DNA from: Coix lacryma-jobi var. lacryma-jobi
Taxonomy: Eukaryota > Streptophyta > Magnoliopsida > Poales > Poaceae
Direction of reading: 5' to 3'
DNA length: 64,000 bases
Assembly (NCBI GenBank): GCA_009763385.1
Contig: CM019827.1
Coordinates: 113,053,204 to 113,117,203, forward strand
Part shown: piece by piece, positions 1 to 11,613 of the stretch
Numbering within the stretch: position 1 is the stretch's first letter
Layout of the letters: each line of letters begins with the position of its first letter
Notes under the pieces: generated by a model
What the model saw: only the letters and a program-made list of their open reading frames with translations
What the model was told of the DNA's origin: nothing
Database searches by the model: none
Translations under genes and position numbers: made by a program

Positions 1-840
1 CATGCCACAACCGTCTCTCAGGGTGGCCACCATAGCAAATTTTTTACCGGCCAGTCGATTCCAGATGAACGGTGCTCCTATCTCCTCAGATGAACGGTGC
101 TCCTATCTCCTCCTCCCCGCATGTCAAAATAACTGGTGCTCGCACTCCTCCTTCCGAAACCCTAGATCTATTCTTTCCTTCCTCCCTCCCTCCTCTCCCC
201 TCTCTCCCCATGGCGGCGCAGGCTCCTCTCTCTAAAACGCCAGATCTCCTTCCCCTCTCCCTGTGACGGCGCAGGTGTGGCGGCACGAGGGCACGGGTCA
301 AGCGCGGCGCACCCCGGCGAGGCTTTGCGGCGGCGCGCAGCGATTGCGCCGGCAGCGCGGGGCGAGCCTCCAATCGCGGCGGTGCAGCGACGCGGGGTCG
401 CCGTGACCCCACGGCCGACTCCCTGCTTCTCTCCTCTCTCTCTCCCTCTCCCATGGCAGCGCAGTCGCGGCGGCGCGAGGCGCCCCTAGAACGCATGGGG
501 GTGAGGCGGCGCACCTTCACGACCGGTTCCTTCCTCTCTCCCTCCATCTCTCCCATGGTGGCGCAGGCATGGCGGTGCGGCGGCGTGGGGACGGAGGTGG
601 CGAGGGGCGCCCATGACAGCGCACTGGCTGCGGGCGACTGGGGCGCGGGCGAGCAGGTCCGCTGCCCGGCTACAGCACGACCGCCGCCGCCGCCACGGCT
701 GGTCACGGGCACCAGTGAGCGTCGGCACGGACCACCGTTGTGCCTGGCTGCGGCTGTTCGCCCGACCTCCATGGGCACGCAAGCAGCTGCAGCGGGTGTG
801 GCCTCCGCCTGCTAGCCGTCGCCGCTGGCCCCGGCCATGA
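1..840. other. GC-rich, CT-rich exon-like block, no gene assigned
   Basis: This block is much richer in GC than the DNA after 840. Long CT-rich stretches precede several copies of a short motif reading 'ccatggcggcgcag' or close variants, near 205, 262, 448 and 553. CT-rich leaders followed by ATG-GCG-GCG are common at grass gene 5' ends, so this may be the first exon(s) of a gene or of a fragment captured by a transposon. Long ORFs exist on both strands, but they overlap, are rich in Arg/Ala/Pro and show no domain I recognise. I call no CDS. The neighbouring sequence (intron-like repeats, then a Helitron-like terminus far downstream) would suit a captured gene fragment, but that is inference. 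Confidence 0.3.
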
Positions 841-1109
841 GCTGACCCCTGGCCACAAACTTCTTACCAGCGCAGCTATGGTTTGCTAATATTTTTCTCA
901 TATCCCCTTCTCTTTTACTCATGTCCCCTTCTCTCTTGCACAGGTTAATGTCCTAATACCTACCGAATCTCATTAGATTTATACACGGTCATTTCTTTCT
1001 GAAACTTACATTTTATACATGGATCCCTGACTTTGCATGAACATGCTATTGGGTTGCAACAGTTATAAAAAATTTCTTGGGTTGACTTTAAAATTCAGAG
1101 CACATGTCA
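841..1109. other. Transition region without recognisable feature
   Basis: GC content falls sharply after about 840. A CT-rich tract ending in 'ttgcacag' near 950 looks like a plant splice acceptor on the plus strand, but no open frame follows it. Nothing else is supported here. Confidence 0.3.
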
Positions 1110-2650
1110 GTGTGATGATGCAATGGTCTTTTTAGCCAGAGCAAATGACTGTATTGGTGATAATTATTTCTGAGCATATGCCAGTGCTGATGATAAACAA
1201 TTTTAACCTGAGCATATGTCAATACTTGTGGTGTGAATACTTTTTATCTGAGGATATTTCTGCGGCAATATCTTTTTTTTTCATTCAAGTTGAGTGTGTA
1301 TTTTGATGCTATGGTATATGCGGTGATGATCACAATTACTATGATCTTTATTTTCTATTCTTATTAATTTGAAGCAATTTGGTATATGCAGTGATGATCA
1401 CCACAACATATTAGCGATTGGTTCGATTTTGGGGTTCCATATTTGTTTTGTGATTCAGATTTATGGATCTAAAGTATTTACCTAGACATTTAGTCATTTA
1501 GGCTTTCAGATGTGAAGCGTCATGCCCTTATCTTGATTTTTTTTGCTTTGATTTCCTATTCCTATGTAACCCCATTTGATTTGCCCAGTTTTTTTTTTGT
1601 CTGTGGATAGATGAACCTGAAGTCTGGTCTTTGCCTTTCTGATTTGTGTTTTGATGCTATGCTCTTTTTGGCCTGAGCAAATAACCGTATTGGTGATAAA
1701 TTATTCCTGAGCGTATGCCAGTGCTGATGATAAAGCTATTTTAGACTGAGCATATGCCAATGCCTGTGGTGTGCATACTTTTAATCTGAGGATATTTCGA
1801 TACTAATATTTTTTTTGCATTCAAGTTGATCTTATATTCTTATTCTATGGATCATGCAATGATAATCACCATTACTATGATCTCCATTTTCTATTTTATT
1901 AAATTGAAGCACTTTGGCACATGTAGTGACGATTGCCATTTGTGATTCGGATTTACGGGTCTGGTGTATGTACCTAGACATTTACCAGTTAGGCTTTCAG
2001 ATGTGAAGCATCATGTCTTTATCTTGATTTTTTTGCTTTGATTTCCTATTCCTATGTAACCCCATTATTTGCCATTTTTTTTGCCTAGGGATGGATGAAC
2101 CTGAAGTCTGGTCTTTGCCTTTTTGATTTATGTTTTGATGCTATGATCTTTTTGGCCTGATCTAATGACTGTATTGGTGATATATTATTTCTGAGCATAT
2201 GTCAGTGCTGATGATAAAGATATTTTAGGCTGAGCATACGCCAATGCTTGTGGTGTGCATACTTTTAATCTGAGGATATTTTCATGCCAATATTTTTTTT
2301 GCATTCAAGTTGAGCGTATATTCTCATACTATGGTTTATGCAGTGATAACCACCATTACCATGATCTCCATTTTCTATCTTATTAAATTGAAGCACTTTG
2401 GCATATGCAATGATGATTGCCCTAACATATTGGCCATTGGTTCGATTTTGGGTTGCCATATTTGATTTGTGATTCAGATTCATGGATCTGGTGTATGTGC
2501 CAAGACATTTAGCCATTTAGGCCTTGAGATATGGAGTGCCATGTCTTTATCTTGATTTTTTTTGTTTTGCTTTGATTTCCTATTCCTATGTACCTCTATT
2601 TGATTTGCCCATATTTTTTTTTCCTGCAGATGGTTCAACCTAAGGTCAGA
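1110..2650 (+). repeat. Three tandem copies of a ~490-540 bp AT-rich intron-like unit
   Basis: Three diverged tandem copies begin near 1110, 1660 and 2148. Each contains 'gactgtattggtgat' or a variant, then 'tgagcatatgccagtgctga', then 'atctgaggatattt'. Each closes with 'cctattcctatgtaacccc', a T-tract and a short ATG-containing word. The closing words lie near 1611, 2091 and 2630. The last one (T-tract, 'cctgcag', ATG, 15 nt, 'aag' followed by 'gtcag') looks like a splice acceptor, a tiny exon and a donor. The other two are decayed versions of it. A repeat unit that includes an intron 3' end is the simplest reading. No protein is supported. Confidence 0.6.
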
Positions 2651-3680
2651 TCTTTGCCTCTCTGATTTTATAGTTAGATCAGGATATTTTTTGCTTGTGC
2701 TTATATTCATAATGTACTGTCTCAGTTTTTCATGCTTCCTAATATTTTCTTCTTTTCTCTTGATAACTGCACTTCTCAATTTATTTTGTCGTGCAAGGTA
2801 CAAACTTAGTAAATGGAGGTACGTTCCTCCATAGAAATTGACCTGTGCTCAATGACCTGACACTAAAGGTAATCCACTGATAGTTGCAATGAATTGAACT
2901 TACCAGTTCTTAGTGACAATAATATAGTCATTGACTTAGCCTTATTTTCTAGCATATAAATTTGATATGCAAGTTGAAAAGCTTAGGATTGATAATAGTT
3001 ACTGAAATTTGATAGGCAGAGAATGCAACATGCCAGAGTTGGTGGGCATTGCGATAGAAATTACTTGCCTAATAACTGAGTTAGATGTATTTTATTAATG
3101 TGCATAAAGGGCAATCAAACTACTTAACAGTTTTGTGTGTTAATGCACTATAGGCACCAAGCTTTAGTCCTTGATAAAATGCAGATGATTATTTTCTCCC
3201 TGTATTTTATTTAGTGCCCATCTAAGAAAAAGTTCATTTATTTTTAGTGTGGTGAACCTCAAAGCATTGCATTAAAAATAAATACACACCACTGGTTACT
3301 GCACTAGAGTCAATATGGGAACTGCTAATAGTTTCTAGACTTCGTATGAGTAGTTCATTACTTTGTGGTGCATGATATTTTCCCTAACATGTGAAGAAAC
3401 TCAGTTGCCTTTTGTGATTGACTTCACTTATATGTTTCATCACCTTTATCCATGTCATGTCTGTTTTGTATTGCATACATATAATTAGGGTTGACAAAAG
3501 AATCGTTAAGGTAGGCCAACTAAATTAGGAGATGACATGATCAAGTGCACTCACAGTTTGGTTATTTCAATGGTTCTACCACAAACAACTCTTGTCACAA
3601 TTTTGGGCTTTTGCATCTAATAAAATTATATACAAGATAGGGATTGTAGCTAAATTTATGTATTTTAATGAGGGAATGTA
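2651..3680. other. AT-rich non-coding stretch
   Basis: About 1 kb of AT-rich sequence with no ORF of interest, no terminal repeats and no RNA gene. I see nothing assignable beyond its continuity with the intron-like repeats upstream. Confidence 0.4.
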
Positions 3681-3927
3681 TGCTATGGAAACCAACCTCC
3701 TGTGCAAACTATAGAAACTTTAATCAAGACCACATGAATATAATCTGATGGTGGGTTACTTTAGCACTTAAACTCCTCCACTCATCTCATCCTAATCCAA
3801 AAGGGCGTGGGCACAATTGGGGGGTTAAGTGCTAAAATAACCCACCTTCACCTCTAACCATCAGATTAGATTCATGTGGTGTTGATTAGAGTTCTATAGT
3901 TTGCACAGGAGGCTGGTTTCCATAGCA
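3681..3927. mobile_element. Foldback MITE, 247 bp, TA target duplication
   Basis: The two ends are inverted copies of each other over about 70 bp. The left end begins tgctatggaaacc and the right end finishes ggtttccatagca. The inner arms also pair: 'aatctgatggt' on the left against 'accatcagatt' on the right. TA dinucleotides flank both sides (3679-3680 and 3928-3929). Size, lack of coding capacity, long terminal inverted repeats and a TA duplication fit a non-autonomous DNA transposon, possibly Tc1/mariner-like. The ends are not the usual Stowaway ends, so the superfamily is uncertain. Confidence 0.7.
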
Positions 3928-4246
3928 TATGTTCTCTTTTAACGATGATACTCAATTTGTGTTACCTTATACATTCGCAGCTTATATTTTACACAAGATG
4001 ACCACCTATAAAAGGACATCCACTTTCTGCCTAGCTTCCCCATCTCCCACACTCCTATATGGCCTCCTATGCAGCAACATCTCCCAATTCAAGTCAACTG
4101 CAGTAGCACCAATTTGGTTTTTTCCATCCATATGTGAGGTAGTGACTTCTGGGTTTCTATTCATGCAATTACATCAATGTTTGGTTTATTGTCGTGCCTT
4201 AGATTTTTGGTTCAGTTATTGCTATTGGTTGAGATACCATTATATG
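3928..4246. other. DNA interrupted by the Sirevirus; includes left target duplication
   Basis: No gene seen. The last five bases (4242-4246, ATATG) are the left target-site duplication of the copia element and recur at 17687-17691. The sequence therefore continues uninterrupted from 17692 in the pre-insertion locus. Confidence 0.7.
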
Positions 4247-5817
4247 TGAAAGGATCAAGATGCCCAAGAGGGAGGGGGGTGAATTGGGCTTTTCTAAAAC
4301 TTCTTGCAATAATAAAACCTATCAAGCCCCAATTAACCCCCTAGTGCCTAGAAGTGTGATTCTATTTATTCTACCGCACAAAAGACCAAGTCTAAGCCAC
4401 TCCTACTCTAGCAAAGCAATTCAATATAGAATGAACAGCAAGTAGCAATGCGAAATTGAATTGCTTGAAAGTAAATGCGTAAGTAAAAGAGTAGAGATGA
4501 CTCGACGATGTTTTTGCCGAGGTATCGAGGTGTCGGCACACCCCCCTAGTCCTCGTTGGAGCACCCCGCGCAAGGGTATCGCTCCCCCTTGATCCGCGCA
4601 AGGATCAAGTGCTCACTAGGAGCTGATTCTTCGCCACTCCGGCCCGGTGAATCGCTCGCTACCGGTCACAACTTGACTTGGGTCATCCACAATGCCTCCG
4701 GATGATCACCAAGCACTCCGATCGCCACCAAGCCATCTAGGTGATGCCGATCACCAAGAGTAACAAGCTAGAACTCTCACTTGACCAAGACAAGGCCAAA
4801 GAGATGGATGGATGCACACTTGCTACTCAATTCTCACTAGGAGGTGTCTAATTCTCACAATTAGCAAATCACTCAACCTCACTAGGGCTCTTGCTCTTTC
4901 TCACACTCACAAGGTGTCTCTCAGCAGATGGAAATGGCAAGAACACTCAAATGGATGGAGGGAAGGAATATATATATACCCCCCAACCCGGCCATCCAAA
5001 AACAGCACAAGACAGGTATTTTTCGGGGGCATCGGACGCGCCGATGCCAGGCATCGGACGCTCCGATGACCTCGTCCAACGGTCTACTGTACCTTCTTGT
5101 CAGACATGTTTATGGAGCATCGGACGCTGGGGAGCGTCCGATGCCCCTGCATCGGACGCGTCCGATGCCGAAAAGACCTCTCTGGAACCTCTCTGCATGG
5201 CCATCGGACGCTGGCCCTCAGCGTCCGATGCCCTTCACAGTTCACTCCCAAGTGAACAGTGACACCAGACGATCCGATGTGGCACCATCGGAGCCTCCGA
5301 TGCCACGCACCAGACCAAACCCTAGGTCGGTGTGGGCATCGGAGCCTCCGATGTCCACTGATCCAGCATCCGATGCCCATACCCAGGGCAAGATCAACTC
5401 GGATCGCGACGCGGTCTTAACGACTTTTGTTCCTCTCGACATAAGGCATCTCTCTGAGCTACCTAGAGCTATGAAATAACAAGTGTGCACCACACCTACC
5501 TCAATAGACTCATCTAGGTCAAGCTACTGATTCACACCCCTCTTTATAGTACGGCCAAAGGAAAAAAAACAAAGACCTAAGACTACCTAAGTGTCCTCCA
5601 ACACCATGCGACACTTAGCCTAGCCTACCACCGTCTTCGTCATCCATCCTTTGAAAACCGAAACGATTTCCATCGCCAGGGGACATGAACTCCATATGCC
5701 CGTATCGTCGCCATTACCGTGACCTAACTCATCTCTGTTTCTGCAAAACACACGTTAGTCACAGTAATCTTGTGTTTCATCCAATCACCGAAACCACTAG
5801 GGGCCAAGATGCGTTCA
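4247..5817 (-). repeat. 3' LTR of the Sirevirus-like element
   Basis: 1571 bp, bounded by TG and CA. It is nearly identical to 16129-17686. It contains seven CATCGGA...TCCGATG palindromes at 5030-5353 and, read on the minus strand, a TATA-like stretch at about 4967-4978. Against the other LTR it differs mainly by small indels in homopolymers and isolated substitutions. Confidence 0.95.
5030..5353. repeat. Seven CATCGGA...TCCGATG palindromes in the 3' LTR
   Basis: Palindromes lie at 5030-5046, 5052-5068, 5118-5143, 5150-5167, 5202-5230, 5286-5302 and 5337-5353. Each pairs CATCGGA with TCCGATG around a spacer of 3 to about 15 bases. Conserved palindromic motifs are known in Sirevirus LTRs and are suspected to be protein-binding sites. 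The same block recurs in the other LTR at 16902-17225. Confidence 0.85.
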
Positions 5818-5834
5818 ATCTCCCCCTTTTTGGT
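5818..5834 (-). other. Polypurine tract of the Sirevirus-like element
   Basis: On the minus strand the sequence 'ccaaaaagggggagat' lies directly against the start of the 3' LTR. It is a typical copia polypurine tract, used to prime plus-strand DNA synthesis, and it confirms the minus orientation. Confidence 0.9.
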
Positions 5835-6186
5835 GATTGATGACAACACGAGATCGAGTATAGAGAGAAGAGGTTTTTAAATCATGACATGTATGAACTT
5901 GCAATAAATAAGAGAAAATGATTATGGGCAAGTTCAAACATGTCATGTCATCATCCTGCACTCAACAAGTTAGAGTGAATAGCAAGTGCAAGAGTAAAGA
6001 GCTCATATACATAAACAAGTGAGAATTAAGCACAAGTAATGAGCGAAGCGAAATGACATGTCATATATAAAATCATAGTGAGCACAAACATGTCATGAGA
6101 TCCATAGCATAAATGCACAAAGATGCGATAAGTAAAGAGCGTATGTGAATATAACACATCAAAAGACACAAAGCCCTCTCACAACA

Positions 6187-6216
6187 CTCCCCCTATCGCT
6201 ATACTCGGCCACTCTC
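6187..6216 (-). other. Extra polypurine-tract-like motifs inside the element
   Basis: Two further 'agggggag' runs on the minus strand (about 6187-6193 and 6211-6218) sit some 370-400 bp inside the 3' LTR. Similar runs occur at about 8936-8943 and 10203-10211. Repeated polypurine-tract-like motifs between pol and the 3' LTR are a known Sirevirus trait. Whether they prime synthesis here is not shown. Confidence 0.55.
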
Positions 6217-6239
6217 CCCCTTTGGCATCAAGCGCCAAA

Positions 6240-8840
6240 CTAAGCGTCGGAGGGCGGAGGTGGTGCAGACGAGTCAGGTGCCGTCTCCGGAGTCCTCTGC
6301 GTGAACTCAACTGCTGAAGTAGGGTCTCGGAGTCGGAGGACGAGTCGCTGGGAGCCTGCTGACCCTCTGTAGCTGGACGCTGTGGAGAAGCGGTCTGGGA
6401 CGGGTCCGGCACTGACTGCTCTGTCTGCTCGATCTGCTGTGACGCTGTCTCTCTGGCGCAGTCTCAGTCTGTGTAGTCGTGTCAGCCTGAGGCTCGGAGT
6501 GCGGAAGCTCTGGGATAGCTGACAACTCATGCACTGCACGACGTGGTCGTCTCGGACTGGACTGGCTCTGTCTGCTCTGAAGACGCGACTGAGCTCGGAA
6601 GAGTCTCTGTGGTGGAGGTCACAGGAGCCGTCGACGTCTGAACCGGATCCGGAAGATATGGAGTGGGAAATCCGGTGAGCTCGCTGAACGTGGCCGACAG
6701 GTCTCGAGTGACAGAGGTCGTCGTAGCGAAGAGCGACTCTGTCGGCCTGGGAGTGAACCCTGTCCGTAGCGGACTGAAGAGCGGGGCCTCGCCTGGAGTA
6801 GTAAAACTCATGAACTACAAGGAGCTGGGGCCCGGAAGCTGCTGTTGCTGCTGACCCCAAACTGCGGCTGAGGAAGGACAGGTGGCTGCCACTGAAGCTG
6901 CTGCTTGTGGGGGACTGCTGCTGCCACTGCCACTGGGGAGGTCCACTCGCCAGCAAGCCTATCTCCATGAAGCTCAAGGTCTGCTGCTGTAGAGCCATCA
7001 TCTGGCGCTGAAGAGCATCAGACCGCTCCTGTGCCTGCTGCCAGGCGAGGGCCTGCTGCGCTGGGCTAACCGCTGCTTCTCCTGGGCAAGCCTCTGGACG
7101 TCCTAGGTGACAGTCCTCTGCTGCTCCTCCATCGCGGGCCAGAATAGCGAGTAGAGTTGGGTCGGAGGAAGCAGTACCACTGGACCCTGCCTGGTGGTCG
7201 TGAGCTCTGGGCTGGTAGTGGGGCGGGAGCTGGTAGTCCTCATCTGAGCTGTCCGTGGATCCGAGGCACGTGTGGGTCACCACCCTTGAGATCGGCAAGC
7301 TCCTGCTCCGCGAGCGCCTGAACGGCCCTCGTCCTGCTGCTGAGCTGAGACTCTGGCACCTCAGGTCTCTGACGAGTGCTAGTCTGTGCCTGCTGCTCTG
7401 GCTGTCTGCGGTCCCGACCGTATCCCAATAACTGGCTCATATTATACTCGGGGAATACGGTAGCTGACCCGGTGAGGGACTGACTAAGGCGAGTACCGGT
7501 GGTGGCAGCTACCTTCCAAAGTATGTATGAAATCCAATGAGCATACGGAAGCTGCCTGCGGGCCTTGATGCCCTCTGCTACAGTGTCCTCTATCTCACAC
7601 AGGATCACGTCAAACGTCAAACTCCTGCTGCCTGATCATATATGCAAGTAACCATAGCTGCAGCCTGGAGAGACCCTCTCCGAAGCCCACCCTGGGAAGC
7701 AAGGTCCGCCTGAGGATCGCGTTGAGGATCCGAGCCGTAGGGGTAAGGTCCCTAGGAGTGCGGCTCGAACCCTCGCCGAATGGCTCTGTGAAGCACGGGC
7801 GAACCAGGTCTGTCGAGGGCTGTGCACCACCATGAGGGCGGCGGGGTGGCTCCGTCCGGTCGTAACACAAGTCGTGGATCCGGGTCTGTGATCGTGTCAA
7901 CCCAAACCAATCCCGGATCTCGGACGAGAACAGTCTGTAGTGATCTCCCTCGAGTGCAAACTCAATAGTCTCTCGATCTGGGTGCACCCACAACGAAGCG
8001 TAAAACTGAAATACCAGTCCTCAATATAGGAGCCAGACCGCCCCAGTAGGTCGGCCAGACCAGGTAGGTAGGTGAGTATGGGGCGAATCTGCTCTCCGGC
8101 TGCGCCTACAACTGCCTCAAGTGAGCAAACACGCTGGGGCCGCAAAGAGATCCCAGCGTTCCTGTATCCTGGTAGAAGTCCTCCTGCAGCACTGTATAGA
8201 AGGACGGACCAGCCTGCTCCTGTCGCTCCCTGGGAAACCACTGCTCCACTGGCACAAGTCGAAGGGTCTGGATCTGTGAGCAAGTGGCGCCCCTGAGGTC
8301 TAGTCGCGGTATCGGCGGAGGTGCACGCCGCGACGGAGGACGGGCTCCCCGCAGAGGGATGTCGGGCCGGGGTGGCAGCAGTCCTGCGACGAGTCGACCG
8401 GCGTCGTGGAACCTCCTCAGGAACCTCCTCTGCCTCTGCCTCTGGAGCCTCTGCCTCAGGAGCCTCTGCTGCCTCGGCCTCTGCCTGGCCCTGCCTGAGC
8501 TCTCGGGCTCAACCCGGGCGAGGTGAACGTCGTCCGACGACCGGCAGCCATGAGCGTGCCAGTCGGCGAACCGTGGCGACGCTCGACCCTCCTCGATCAC
8601 TCTGCGCTGCTCGGGGGACAGCTGATCCTCAATCCGAAGTCCGCACGCACTGCCACCTCGCCTCTGCATGCTCTGCCGCTCGCTGCTCTGCACTGCCTGA
8701 GCCTGAGCTGCTGCCTCTCGCTCCTGACGAGTGCGCTTCCGGCGCACGATAAGCTTCCCCTTCCCAGGCCGCTGACTGGAAGGAGGACGACGGGGAGGAG
8801 AGTCGTCGGGACCACCACCAACGTTCTTGCAGCGTGGCAT
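6240..8840 (-). pseudogene. Envelope-like / accessory ORF of the Sirevirus, frameshifted
   Basis: Downstream of pol, the minus strand encodes a basic start (MPRCKNVGGG, ATG at 8840). A conserved region then appears in successive frames, with blocks such as PILTYLPGLADLLGRSGSYI, SSRTPRDLTPTARILNAILR and CEIEDTVAEG. A Gln/Ser/Pro-rich tail follows. I recognise these blocks from accessory ORFs of grass Sireviruses, a family related to plant transposon proteins and sometimes called envelope-like. No clear signal peptide or fusion sequence is visible. Frame changes near 8130, 7990 and 7620 break it, so it cannot make one protein. The region after 7300 is of low complexity and its end is uncertain. 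Confidence 0.6.
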
Positions 8841-10623
8841 AGCTGACAAGAACAGGAACCTGGGACTGCCTCTGAAAGAGCAACTGACGCTGAGAAGCAC
8901 TGACAACCAGCTGAGAAGCAAACCACTGACTCAAACTCCCCCTGACATGGAGAAACTCTGCCGCTGTCACTCGCGAGGCTTGGCCTCGATCCTTCCCGCG
9001 GGCTTGGCCCCGGGTTAACTGACACTGCCCAACTGTCAAGCTGCAAACCACTGACTCGCTGCGAGAGGAGGGAGGATATATAAGCACACATATAGGCTAG
9101 GGAGAAGAAGGCCCTAAAGAAGCAACGCAGAGGAGATAAGAAGGGAATTGGCTTTGCTACCTGTCGAGCGACGAAACGACCCTGAGCAAGAGATGAGGAA
9201 TGACGGTCGGGCACCCACACGTGACACCAACAGGGACTGCACAAGATTGGAGATGAAACGGGGTCATAAAGTGATAGAACATGCATGTCGGCAATTCATC
9301 GAGCACCTTACGGACATGGGATAGAAGTAGGGTGGGGAGGTGCTCACTGGTTGGGAGCCGGCTGAGAAGAGCGCCGGAGTGGGGAGGAGACGCGAGGGAG
9401 ACGTTCTCCGGCGAAGGAGGCGTGGACGCCGGCGAGCTTGAGATAGTTACGGCGAAGTGATGCTCCGGTGGAATTCGGACAGGAGCGCGTGCGAGGGCTG
9501 GAGCGAGTGGTAGGCGGCGGCCGACGGCTGTCGTGGTGGTGCACGGCGGCGCGACGGAGGTCGAGCAGCCGGTCGGCGAGGAGGCACGGCGAGGGCGCTC
9601 GGTGGAGGTTAGGGCACGGGCTCGGGTGATTGAGCGAAAGAGGAAGAAGACGATGGATATGACGTGTGGGACCAAACCGTCAGTAGATGAGCCTATTTGC
9701 GCCGCTAAAGGAGCATCGGACACTCCGATGAAAACACATCAGACGCGCCGATGCCTATCCAGGAGCTCCAGAAACGCTGAAAACGCATCGGATGCGTCCG
9801 GTGCATGACCATCGGATGCTGAGCAACTTCCGATGGGTCATCGGAGGCTCCGTTGAGAGCACATCGGACGCAGGCAGTTCACTGTTTCAGCCGGGGCTGC
9901 CTACAGTGCAGGCATCGGATGCTGAACCAGCGTCCGATGCAGCGTCCGATGCTGCATCTGATGCTCTATGTGAGCAGTTTCGAAGATCTCTGTTGCGGCT
10001 CCCTCTCCCAACCAAGTTCCAACTCAAATAAGAGGCAAATAAACACCAGTTGGAACCTAGTATGAGCATTCTCGCATAAACCCTCTATTTTATAAATATT
10101 TTGCCATAGGCTACATCATTTTTAGGTAAAATAGGCAATAAATCCCGAGGAGACAACATGTGGCCACAAAACTAGGGGTCTCAACCATAAGGAGCCTCAA
10201 ATGCTCCCCCTAGCGGTGGACGAACACAGCGGTTGCTCAAGCCTAACCAAAAAGAAACGACAAAGCAACATCATGCATATGCAATGCAATACGGAATTTG
10301 AATCTAGGTTGCTCGTCAAGTTTGCTCATGGGTAAGCTTCTTCACACGCTTTTTAGGGCGGTTATCTTAACCACGTCTGACAAGCCTATATGCATAGCGG
10401 AATTTAAACATGGCATATGATACAATGCAATGCAAAGACAACCCCCTTTCACCTTTTGACAAAGTTACTTAGATCAAGCACATTTAGCTCACTTCGCAAT
10501 CTACAAAGGGTGTTCTCATCTAGGGGTTTTGTGAAGATATCCGCCAATTGATCTTCGGTTCTAACTCCCTCTAAGGATATGTCTTTCTTGAAACATGGTC
10601 TCTAAGAAAGTGATGGCGAATAT
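8841..10623 (-). other. Non-coding spacer between pol and the envelope-like ORF
   Basis: GC-rich at 9300-9650 and AT-rich at 10070-10600. It carries the second palindrome cluster (9714-9939) and polypurine-like runs near 8936 and 10203. ORFs here, such as one across 9157-9723 on the minus strand, have no recognisable domain and I do not call them. Confidence 0.6.
9714..9939. repeat. Second cluster of CATCGGA/TCCGATG palindromes, internal
   Basis: At least six complete or decayed palindromes lie at about 9714-9730, 9737-9753, 9786-9803, 9810-9835, 9839-9855 and 9913-9939, with more half-sites up to about 9965. The half-site is the one in the LTR cluster. This internal cluster is more degenerate than the LTR cluster and lies between pol and the envelope-like ORF. 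Confidence 0.75.
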
Positions 10624-11613
10624 CTATGTGCTTTGTGCAAGAGTGTTGAACCGGGTTGTTAGCAAGCTTACCGCGCTCTCATTGTCACACAACAAAGGTA
10701 CCCTTTCTAGAACTACACCATAGTCTAAAAGGGTTTGTTTCATGTAAAGGATTTGTGCACAACAAGCACCCGCGGCTATGTATTCCGCCTCGGCGGTAGA
10801 CAAGGCCACACTATTTTGCTTCTTTGAACTCCATGACACTAGTGATCTCCCAAGCAAATGGCACCCTCCGGATGTGCTTTTTCTATCAATTTTGCAACCC
10901 GCGTAATCCGAGTCGGAATACCCAACGAGTTGGAAGTTAGCTCCTTTGGGATACCAAGGCCAATGCTTGGGGTGAGCTTTAGGTACCTAAGGATTCTTTT
11001 CACCGCTACAAGATGTGATTCCCTAGGGTCGGCTTGAAAACGAGCACACATGCACACACTAAACATGATGTCAGGCCTAGATGCGGTCAAATATAACAAA
11101 CTACCAATCATAGAACGGTAGAGAGTTTGATCAACCGGGTTACCTCCCACATCTAGGTCGAGGTGTCCGTTGGTTGGCATTGGAGTCTTGATAGGCTTGC
11201 AATCATCCATGTTGAAGCGCTTGAGGAGGTCTTTTGTGTACTTCTCTTGAGATATAAAAGTCCCTCCTTCAATTGCTTGACTTGAAAGCCTAGGAAGAAT
11301 GTGAGCTCGCCAATCATAGACATTCGAACTCCTTCGACATCAAGTCACCAAATTCCTTGCAATAGGCTTCATTTGTTGACCCGAAGATGATATCATCGAC
11401 GTAGACTTGACAAATGAAGATCTCTCCATCAAGCTTCTTGGTGAATAGTGTGGTGTCAACCTTCCCAATGGTGAAGCCCTTCTCAATGAGGAAGTCCCGG
11501 AGGCGCTCGTACCATGCTCTAGGGGGCTTGCTTGAGCCCATATAGCGCCTTGGACAACCTATAAACATGATTAGGATATCTAGGGTCTTCAAACCCGGGA
11601 GGTTGATCAACAT
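10624..11613 (-). pseudogene. Copia reverse transcriptase and RNase H, frameshifted
   Basis: Minus-strand blocks show the C-terminal half of a copia RT and its RNase H. They include LKTLDILIMF-type decay at the start, PRAWYERLRDFL, the catalytic motif VYVDDIIFGS near 11400, and SRPDIMFSVCMCARFQ. The RNase H signature SWSSKKQNSVALSTAEAEYI lies near 10810. The blocks lie in several frames, with breaks near 11310, 11210 and 10990-10860. The enzyme copies element RNA into DNA and degrades the template. Order after integrase is diagnostic of Ty1/copia. The N-terminal RT region continues, more decayed, to about 12010. Confidence 0.85.

Noticed and set aside
86..778. 230-codon minus-strand ORF in the GC-rich block
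   Set aside because: High GC opens long frames on several strands here. The product is Arg/Ala/Pro-rich, low in complexity and without a domain, and overlaps equally good ORFs on the plus strand.
5030..5353. Palindrome cluster as a CRISPR array
   Set aside because: Half-sites are inverted with irregular spacing, lie in an LTR and have no spacers of even length. This is plant DNA.
9157..9723. 188-codon minus-strand ORF in the Sirevirus spacer
   Set aside because: Low-complexity Ser/Pro/Thr product with no similarity I recognise. It overlaps the palindrome cluster and is not found where Sireviruses keep genes.
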